Below are positions 58,035-64,000 of a stretch of DNA of 64,000 nucleotides, one piece after another. The notes beneath the pieces were generated by a model that saw only the letters and a program-made list of their open reading frames with translations, was not told the origin of the DNA and did no database searches. Both the position numbers and the translations under genes were made by a program. Source of the stretch: Larkinella rosea. GTDB taxonomy: Bacteria; Bacteroidota; Bacteroidia; Cytophagales; Spirosomataceae. Location of the stretch: contig NZ_RQJO01000010.1 in the NCBI RefSeq assembly GCF_003858635.1, positions 1 through 64,000 on the forward strand, in the 5' to 3' direction. Position 1 is the stretch's first letter; each line of letters starts with the position of its first letter.

Positions 58035-58868
58035 CTACGCAAACAATTTCAAAAATGTAATGATAAACGGGGCGGCCAGTAACAAACCGTCGAATCGATC
58101 CAGAAAACCGCCGTGGCCCGGAATGGTGGAACCAGAGTCTTTGATGGCAATGCTGCGTTTAAACAGCGATTCGACCAGGTCACCGTACGTACCGGTCACA
58201 ACAATAATGGCTCCCACGCAGTACCATTCCCACGGCCGCAGATCATCCACAAAAATAGTCAGAAAAAAAGCAATAATTGCGGCCGCAAGGGCTCCACCGA
58301 CTGCTCCTTCCCACGATTTTTTAGGAGAAACCCGCTCAAATAATTTTCGGCGTCCAAATTTGGTACCGGCAAAATAGGCACCAATATCGCTTGCCCACAA
58401 CAACACCAGGCAGCCCAGCATCAAGCCCGGGTGATAGGTACCGCCCCGCAGGGCCAGCACGTTCAGGAGAGCAAACGGAACGGCGACATAGATCAGCCCC
58501 AGAAAGGTAAATCCGATATTGGTGAACGGTTTTAAATCCCGCTTTTTATACAACTTAATTAAAAAAATCATGGAGGCCGCCGGGCAGATCAGGAAGTAAC
58601 TATCATAATCAACAACCTGTTTTTCAATTAGATAGGTCAGCAGACAAATCAGACAGCCAACGGCGGTTCCGTAGTAGGTCAGGGGCTGATTGCCGTCCAG
58701 ACCCAACAACTTATAGAACTCCAGTTGCGTCAACGCACTGATTACACAAAACAAAAGCGCAAACGTCCAGTCACTGTACCAGATACCAGATAAGATGATG
58801 ATGACACCTGCGGCAGCGGCAATCACGCGCTGTTGCAGGTTCGACATCTGATTCAAACGGTCTTTCAT
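58035..58868 (-). CDS. cdsA: Phosphatidate cytidylyltransferase
   Basis: A 277-residue integral membrane enzyme that makes CDP-diacylglycerol from phosphatidate and CTP, the branch point of phospholipid synthesis. About eight membrane helices are visible, and the CdsA signature is complete near the end: SLFKRSIAIKDSGSTIPGHGGFLDRFDGL. The preceding SPKKSWEGAVGG and LLWASDIGAYFAGTKFGRRKLF blocks are also standard. The first Met is used; a second in-frame Met (MSNLQQRVIA) seven codons later is possible. Confidence 0.96.
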   Translation of the reverse strand: MKDRLNQMSNLQQRVIAAAAGVIIILSGIWYSDWTFALLFCVISALTQLEFYKLLGLDGNQPLTYYGTAVGCLICLLTYLIEKQVVDYDSYFLICPAASMIFLIKLYKKRDLKPFTNIGFTFLGLIYVAVPFALLNVLALRGGTYHPGLMLGCLVLLWASDIGAYFAGTKFGRRKLFERVSPKKSWEGAVGGALAAAIIAFFLTIFVDDLRPWEWYCVGAIIVVTGTYGDLVESLFKRSIAIKDSGSTIPGHGGFLDRFDGLLLAAPFIITFLKLFA

Positions 58869-59034
58869 GTAGAAAGTTAACTACAAATCAGGGTGGTTTA
58901 TCCGGCTAAAATAACAAAATACGAACACGTCATCCATACTTCGGTTTCTCTTTCCGTCTATTTTTATCTTTATTTACAGATACAATCAACAGAGTTGAAT
59001 TCATCAGCGTTCTACTCACCGCCCGTCGCCTTGT

Positions 59035-59565
59035 ATGATTTTAGTAGTGCTTGCCCTGTTTTTTCAATTGACAGGATATGGTCAGCAACCGGAAAATGAC
59101 CTTCGCTCACTCCGTTGGGGTATGCCCAGCAAGGAGGTTCAAGCCGCCGAACAATCGGCTCCCCATCGGATTACGGACACGACGCTGCTCTACCGCCAGC
59201 GTTGGTTTTATTCCTTTCCGGCTTCCGTGAAATTTGCGTTCGTCAACGATCAACTGGCCGGGGCGCTCTATATTTTCACCGACCGGCACATCCGCGCCCA
59301 ACAACACATGGACGATTATCAGACACTGGTCAGGATTTTATCCGATCGTTACGGTGCTCCTTCCGGCGATTACTGGTCCTGGAATTATCCGCTTTACAAA
59401 GACCGCCCCGATCATTACGGCGATGCTGTTTTGCTGAGTCATCTGACGCGTTCGAGCGTTTGGGAAACTCCACGTACCGTAATTACGCTGGAAATGTCCG
59501 GGAAACCCAAAGAAGGTATTTACACCGTTATTTCATACGCTAAAAAGAACGATATCGACAAATGA
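59035..59565 (+). CDS. Exported hypothetical protein
   Basis: A 176-residue protein with a short signal peptide (about 1-17, MILVVLALFFQLTGYGQ). The sequence LRSLRWGMPSKEVQAAE resembles the start of small periplasmic proteins in which a domain begins WGMSxxEV; the rest has KFAFVNDQLAGALYIFTD, YGAPSGDYWSWNYPLYKD and RTVITLEMSG. I know of no assigned function for this family. It is convergent with the gene pair at 59609-60767. Confidence 0.75.
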   Translation: MILVVLALFFQLTGYGQQPENDLRSLRWGMPSKEVQAAEQSAPHRITDTTLLYRQRWFYSFPASVKFAFVNDQLAGALYIFTDRHIRAQQHMDDYQTLVRILSDRYGAPSGDYWSWNYPLYKDRPDHYGDAVLLSHLTRSSVWETPRTVITLEMSGKPKEGIYTVISYAKKNDIDK

Positions 59566-59608
59566 ACCCCCAATCGCAGCTACCTCTGGCATCTTCATGG
59601 TTGCTGTT

Positions 59609-59818
59609 TCACTCTTCCAGATCCGCTGAAATCAGGTGAATTTTGGCGATGGCAGCATCTTCAGCCTGCACATAGACTTCGCAGTTCCCCAGAAGATAAT
59701 TACTATCTTTTTTATTGACAACAACGGCGTTGATGTGGTGTTCGGCCAATAGAACTTTGGCCAGTTCGGCGCGATAGGTGGTAGGTGTCACCAGTACTTT
59801 CTCCCACTGATCAGACAT
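59609..59818 (-). CDS. DUF2007-type small protein
   Basis: A 69-residue protein with the DUF2007 pattern (putative signal-transducing protein): KVLVTPTTYRAELAKVLLAEHHINAVVVNKKDS, then NCEVYVQAEDAAIAKIHL. This is a ferredoxin-like beta-alpha-beta fold. Its start overlaps the CPBP protease gene by eight bases, so the two are translationally linked. CPBP-DUF2007 neighbours are common in Cytophagales. Role unknown. Confidence 0.88.
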   Translation of the reverse strand: MSDQWEKVLVTPTTYRAELAKVLLAEHHINAVVVNKKDSNYLLGNCEVYVQAEDAAIAKIHLISADLEE

Positions 59819-60767
59819 ACGGCTGGGACGGCAATTGATTCGATTTTCGAAAAAAAACTAAAAATCCTATGGTTAAAAGTAAGGAAATTAATGCGCCGGT
59901 CAAAGGAACCGTTGCCGTATTTTCAATATCGACCGAAATCAATTTCCGGTGATGTAGCCAGACCATCAAAACCGTAAAACCGTTGTTTACCGCATGAGCC
60001 AGAATTGGAACCCAGATATTTCCTGACCAGACATACACGTAGCCAAACAACGCACCCAGTAACACCCGGGGAACAAAACCGTAAAACTGAATATGAATGG
60101 CGCTGAATATCACGGCCGATACCCAAATGGCAACGTGGATATTTCCCGTCCACTGCGCCAGTTTTCGCTGCACCATTCCCCGAAACAACACCTCTTCGCC
60201 AATTCCGGGAATTACCCCAATCACCAGAAGAGCAATGATTAGCTCAATGGGTGACGTAAAATTGGTCAGAAAATCCGTCAGGCCCGCCATCTGATCTTCT
60301 TTCTGCTTCATCCATTTCTCCAGGCCGGCGAGTGCATCCGGGAAGTCAATATTTTGATTCCACTCGATGATTAACCCGTTAAATGGCATGAACGTGATGG
60401 TCAACAGGGCGACCAGACCCACCGACTGAACGGCCGACAACGGCCGGGAATTGAACTCCGACCAACCCCGGCGCTCGATCCAGCGGAGGTATAACAGACA
60501 GGGCAGCAAAAAAGAACAAAGGTGACTAACCGCCTGAACCAGCATCAACAACTGCCAGCTTCCCGGATAATCGGCGGGATTGGTCAGGATGTCGGCAATT
60601 TCGGAAGCTGAGACAGTTCCATTCATGGATGCCCAGGCCGCCAGGAACATACTGGCCAGCAAACCGCCCAGCGACATACCCAACAGAATAAACCCCAACA
60701 GAACCAGGAGGCTACGGAATGGATGCAAAGGCGGGTTTGACGAACGGGTCGATCGGAAGTCTTCCAT
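59811..60767 (-). CDS. CPBP-family intramembrane metalloprotease
   Basis: A 318-residue membrane protein started at the ATG at 60767 (MEDFRSTRSS). About eight helices are visible. The family motifs of the CAAX protease/bacteriocin-processing group are present: EEVLFRGMVQRKL (motif 1, Glu-Glu-x-x-x-Arg) and FSAIHIQFYGFVPRVLLGALFGYVY (motif 2, with His), followed by ILAHAVNNGFTVL (motif 3, His and Asn). These residues bind zinc in the membrane. The natural substrate is unknown; roles in protein maturation, immunity or stress are possible. Confidence 0.93.
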   Translation of the reverse strand: MEDFRSTRSSNPPLHPFRSLLVLLGFILLGMSLGGLLASMFLAAWASMNGTVSASEIADILTNPADYPGSWQLLMLVQAVSHLCSFLLPCLLYLRWIERRGWSEFNSRPLSAVQSVGLVALLTITFMPFNGLIIEWNQNIDFPDALAGLEKWMKQKEDQMAGLTDFLTNFTSPIELIIALLVIGVIPGIGEEVLFRGMVQRKLAQWTGNIHVAIWVSAVIFSAIHIQFYGFVPRVLLGALFGYVYVWSGNIWVPILAHAVNNGFTVLMVWLHHRKLISVDIENTATVPLTGALISLLLTIGFLVFFRKSNQLPSQPYV

Positions 60768-60900
60768 AATTGGTGTAAATTTACGCCCAAACCGGTCCGA
60801 ATTCAAAACCGTATCGGTTTTTTGTCACAGTACCGGCTATTTTTCAAAAACCGTACCGGTCTGGACCGAACATCTTTTGAAATCGAGTTGTTAGCGATAT

Positions 60901-61890
60901 ATGGTTAAAATTGGAACGATCGAACTGGGGGACTTTCCGCTGCTGCTGGCGCCAATGGAGGACGTCAGCGATCCGCCGTTCCGGGCGGTTTGCAAAGCCA
61001 ACGGGGCGGATTTGATGTATACGGAATTTATTTCGTCGGAAGGGCTTATTCGGGATGCGGCCAAGAGCGTTCAGAAACTGGATATTTTTGAATACGAACG
61101 TCCGATCGGCATTCAGTTATTTGGTTCCGATATTGAAACCATGCGGGTCTGCGCCGAAATTGCCACCCGCGCCAATCCGGATCTGATTGACATCAACTAC
61201 GGTTGTCCGGTGAAAAATGTGGCTTGCCGGGGTGCCGGAGCTGCTTTGTTGCAGGATGTTCCCAAAATGGTGAAAATGACGGAAGCCGTCGTAAAGGCCA
61301 CCCACCTCCCTGTAACGGTCAAAACCCGACTGGGATGGGACGACAATACCAAGAACATTCTGGAAGTAGCCGAACGATTACAGGACATTGGCATTCAGGC
61401 GCTGACGGTTCACGGACGGACACGGGTGCAGATGTACAAAGGTGAAGCCGACTGGACGCTGATTGGCCGCTTGAAAGAAAATCCCCGAACCACCATTCCG
61501 ATTTTCGGAAATGGTGACATCGACAGTCCGGAAAAAGCGCGGGAATACAAAAACCGCTACGGCGTCGATGGCATCATGATTGGCCGGGCGAGCATCGGCT
61601 ATCCCTGGATTTTCGACGAAATCAAACACTTTCTCCGCACGGGCGAACACCGGTCGGCTCCGACGCTTGCTGACCGGATCGCGGTTTGTAAACAGCACCT
61701 CGAATTTTCCATCCGGTGGAAAGGAGAAAAAGTCGGCATCTTTGAAATGCGTCGGCATTACACCAATTATTTCAAGGGCATGGAAAATTTCAAACCCTTC
61801 CGGCAACGACTCGTGCTGGCCGATACGCTGGCCGAAATTGCCGGTATTCTGGACGAAATCTGCGACGCCTACGAAGTCGTAGCAGTCTAA
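60901..61890 (+). CDS. dusB: tRNA-dihydrouridine synthase DusB
   Basis: A 329-residue FMN enzyme that reduces uridine to dihydrouridine in the D-loop of tRNA. Motifs: LAPMEDVSDPPFRAVCKANGADLMYTEFIS at the N-terminus, IQLFGSD, IDINYGCPVKNVACRGAGAALL with the active cysteine, VTVKTRLGWD, LTVHGRTRVQMYKGEADW, IFGNGDIDS and GVDGIMIGRASIGYPWIF. The C-terminal helical tRNA-binding domain (HLEFSIRWKGEKVGIFEMRRHYTNYFKG) is complete. The start at 60901 is normal for the family. Confidence 0.96.
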   Translation: MVKIGTIELGDFPLLLAPMEDVSDPPFRAVCKANGADLMYTEFISSEGLIRDAAKSVQKLDIFEYERPIGIQLFGSDIETMRVCAEIATRANPDLIDINYGCPVKNVACRGAGAALLQDVPKMVKMTEAVVKATHLPVTVKTRLGWDDNTKNILEVAERLQDIGIQALTVHGRTRVQMYKGEADWTLIGRLKENPRTTIPIFGNGDIDSPEKAREYKNRYGVDGIMIGRASIGYPWIFDEIKHFLRTGEHRSAPTLADRIAVCKQHLEFSIRWKGEKVGIFEMRRHYTNYFKGMENFKPFRQRLVLADTLAEIAGILDEICDAYEVVAV

Positions 61891-61918
61891 AAGTAAGGAA
61901 TTTAGGAATAGTCAATTC

Positions 61919-62725
61919 TTATTCGTAGGCCAAAACCGGACTGGTCTTGGGCTTTTCCTCCAGGTCCTGCATTTCCTGCAGTTTCGAGTATTTGATCACC
62001 GGATAAACGGCAGACAACAACGCCCAGACAAAACCGGGATAGCCGTCGAGAAGACCGCCTTTGAAGAAATAGATTTTCACAAACGTAAACAGAAACCGCA
62101 ATCCCTGTAAGGCAATTGTGGCCTTTTTGTGTCGGGACGCCATTTCTTCGGCGCTCAGTGTCGTGTATTGATTCATTTTCAGAACGTAATCGTGCAGCGA
62201 TCCGTAGCTGTAATGAATCAGGATTCCCGAAAGCTGGCCCACGGCGCCATCCACCTGAACGGATTCGTGTACCCGCACGGGCGTGATGCTTCCTTTCCGG
62301 CGGTTAAAAAGACGCAAAACCGGTTGGCGGTTTTGCCCGCTGTGGCGCAACACCCGGCCCAGAAAAATCAGGTTCCGCGGAATGGCATAGCCGGCGCAAA
62401 CGGGCGTTTCGCTGATGAACAAGGCCGCAATTTCGTTGGCCAGTTGCTCAGAGACAATCTCATCGGCATCCAGCACCAGCACCCAGTCGTTTTTTGCCTG
62501 ATTGACGGCGTATTGTTTCTGCGACCCAAACCCGTTGAACTTCCGGTAAACCACCCGGCAATTGAACTGACGGGCAATCGCCAGCGTGTTGTCCGTACTT
62601 CCCGAATCGACAATGACGATCTCATCCGCCCAATCGGCTACGGATTCCAGCGCCTGTTTCAAGGTTCTTTCAGCATTCAGGGTAATCACCACGATGGAGA
62701 GAGGAACTTTTGCGGGAATTTTCAT
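61919..62725 (-). CDS. Glycosyltransferase family 2 (lipopolysaccharide-core type)
   Basis: A 268-residue GT-A glycosyltransferase. The ATG at 62725 gives MKIPAKVPLSIVVITLNAERTLKQALESV, the expected start of the fold; earlier readings add an unrelated stretch. Motifs: IVIVDSGSTDNT, the metal-binding WVLVLDADEIVSEQL (DxD) and the downstream GQNRQPVLRLFNRRKGSITPVRVHESV. This matches the WaaE/KdtX-like heptose or glucose transferase group that modifies the LPS core. A hydrophobic C-terminal stretch (GLRFLFTFVKIYFFKGGLLDG) may attach it to the membrane. Its start overlaps the end of the upstream transferase gene by four bases (ATGA). Confidence 0.92.
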   Translation of the reverse strand: MKIPAKVPLSIVVITLNAERTLKQALESVADWADEIVIVDSGSTDNTLAIARQFNCRVVYRKFNGFGSQKQYAVNQAKNDWVLVLDADEIVSEQLANEIAALFISETPVCAGYAIPRNLIFLGRVLRHSGQNRQPVLRLFNRRKGSITPVRVHESVQVDGAVGQLSGILIHYSYGSLHDYVLKMNQYTTLSAEEMASRHKKATIALQGLRFLFTFVKIYFFKGGLLDGYPGFVWALLSAVYPVIKYSKLQEMQDLEEKPKTSPVLAYE

Positions 62726-63687
62726 AACGGTAATAATGAACGGGTTGGCTGATGGTGTTCGATTAATTGATTGGAAAGAACCGCTAATCCCTGGCGATAC
62801 CGGAGGCTTTCGCGACCGGGTGCGCCCCGCAGGATAAACCACGCCAGTTGGGCAAAATGGTTACTTTTCACGGCTTTCCGACCTACTTTCACCGTGTAAA
62901 ACAGTTGCAGCAGGAGTTGTTTAAACACATTCTCGTTTTTACGGAAATAGTAGAAAAGAGAAATGTAATATTCTTTTTCAATCTGCAGATTTCGCCGGGT
63001 GCTCCCTCCTCCCAGGTGCCGAAACCGCACATCGGGAATCAACATGGCTTTCCACGACCGCTCCCGCATCCGCCAGCACAAATCCTCTTCTTCACAATAC
63101 AGAAAAAACGCCGGGTCAAAACCGCCGACCTGCCAAAAGGCCGCAGCCCGCACGAATAACGCACTTCCCGTGATGACCGGAACCTCCGTTGGCTTCTCAA
63201 AGGTCCGCCGACGGGAAAGGTAATCCGCCGGTTTAAACCACTGCATAACGCCCCGGCCCAGCAGTTTTCCGCTCAACGTCGGAAAATGGTTGAACGACGG
63301 TTCGTGTTCGTCAGTCCGGTTCACGGCTTGCCCCGTGCAAACGCCCACCGACCGGTTTTCTTCCATAAAACCGTATAAGCGACTACAGACGTCGTCGAGC
63401 AGTTGACAGTCGTTATTCAGAAAAAAATAGTAAGCCGATGACGGATCGATGGCTTGCAGACCCAATAGATGTCCACCCGCAAAACCGAGATTGACCCGGC
63501 TCCGAACCACTTTGACAAACGGCTGTTGGGTTAACGAATACAACCGATCGAAATCACCGGGGTGTGAGCCATTATCCACCACAACGATCTCATAGTCCGC
63601 CAGTTGCGTCTGCTTCCGGATCGAAGCAATGCAGTCGAGCGTGTAGCCGCTGGAGTTATAATTCAGGATAATAACCGACAATTTCAT
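62722..63687 (-). CDS. Glycosyltransferase family 2 (rhamnosyltransferase-like)
   Basis: A 321-residue GT2 enzyme. Motifs: LSVIILNYNSSGYTLDCIASI, IVVVDNGSHPGDF, VNLGFAGGHLLGLQAI and YYFFLNNDCQLL (the DxD-like NND), then ALFVRAAAFWQVGGFDPAFFLYCEEEDLCWRMR, which is the acceptor-loop signature of WbbL/RfbF-like rhamnosyltransferases. It should be membrane-associated and add a sugar to a polysaccharide or LPS precursor. First gene of a two-gene unit with overlapping stop and start; the order suggests the two act in one pathway of surface glycan synthesis. Confidence 0.92.
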   Translation of the reverse strand: MKLSVIILNYNSSGYTLDCIASIRKQTQLADYEIVVVDNGSHPGDFDRLYSLTQQPFVKVVRSRVNLGFAGGHLLGLQAIDPSSAYYFFLNNDCQLLDDVCSRLYGFMEENRSVGVCTGQAVNRTDEHEPSFNHFPTLSGKLLGRGVMQWFKPADYLSRRRTFEKPTEVPVITGSALFVRAAAFWQVGGFDPAFFLYCEEEDLCWRMRERSWKAMLIPDVRFRHLGGGSTRRNLQIEKEYYISLFYYFRKNENVFKQLLLQLFYTVKVGRKAVKSNHFAQLAWFILRGAPGRESLRYRQGLAVLSNQLIEHHQPTRSLLPL

Positions 63688-63954
63688 ACCCTTTCAGAAA
63701 CAGATACAGGGGTAGCTTCCTGCTACGAATTTCAGTTCTTGTTTGTAGAGATGGGGCTAATTAGCAAGACAGCAATCAGGTAATTAGCGTTGCATGTAGA
63801 TACGTGAAAAAATGGAGGAGCGTTGCGACAGCCTTCACCGAAAGCTGAACCCAAAATCATTTTGATAAATAATCACGTGTTTTTCAGCTATTTGCCAAAA
63901 TATTTTTTTAGAAACCGGTAGAACCAAACCGCCTGAGACGGTGGTTTTCAGAGT
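63688..63954. other. Intergenic region at the right end
   Basis: 267 bases between the glycosyltransferase start and a possible plus-strand gene. It should contain divergent promoters; no exact TAnnTTTG was seen, and no repeat of note. Confidence 0.3.
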
Positions 63955-64000
63955 ATGACAAAACCATTTACCGAAAACTCACTTTCAACCGCCGACCCCG
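63955..64000 (+). CDS. Possible start of a gene that runs off the right edge
   Basis: An ATG at 63955 opens a frame (MTKPFTENSLSTADP) with no stop before the edge. Only 15 codons are visible, so no family can be named. It is divergent from the glycosyltransferase unit and could be its neighbour in a glycan locus. Confidence 0.3.
   Translation, partial: MTKPFTENSLSTADP

Overview
The window reads as a chromosomal piece of a Bacteroidota bacterium of the order Cytophagales, most like the Spirosoma/Larkinella/Rudanella group (inference from content, no database was searched). Signs seen directly: two secreted proteins ending in type IX secretion system (T9SS) sorting domains, a DUF4249 lipoprotein coupled to a TonB-dependent receptor, exact copies of the Bacteroidota -7 promoter element TAnnTTTG in front of several genes, little Shine-Dalgarno signal, and many PorT-type outer-membrane barrels.

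Region 1 (1-15.8 kb) is AT-richer and looks accessory. It holds the end of an IS256-family element, a large parallel beta-helix T9SS cargo broken by a one-base frameshift, a second T9SS cargo, a pectate-lyase-like secreted protein, a lipoprotein nuclease, a gene-poor kilobase, an XRE regulator, a lipoprotein/DUF4249/TonB-receptor cluster and a shortened AlbA-domain protein. It ends at a tRNA-Lys gene, which could mark an island boundary.

Region 2 (16-28 kb) has a large hybrid histidine kinase, a small secreted sorting-domain-like protein, a two-gene unit of a divergent malate-synthase-like enzyme with an exported beta-propeller, a marR-rph unit (rifamycin phosphotransferase family) whose promoter overlaps a palindrome, and a short-chain dehydrogenase fused to a membrane helix.

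Region 3 (28-36 kb) is a signalling block: Ser/Thr kinase, PP2C phosphatase and a membrane protein that joins a cytoplasmic FHA domain to a periplasmic trypsin-like protease, followed by a divergent TPR sensor histidine kinase convergent with its likely NarL-type response regulator, and then a toxin-antitoxin pair.

Region 4 (36-64 kb) is mostly core: clpB, pheS, two receiver-less LytTR regulators, radA, pgeF, birA, rsfS, ftsH, an LpxH-like phosphatase, cdsA, a CPBP protease, dusB and two overlapping glycosyltransferase genes. Between them are secreted proteins and a striking number of long inverted repeats lying directly after stop codons, most of them between convergent genes.
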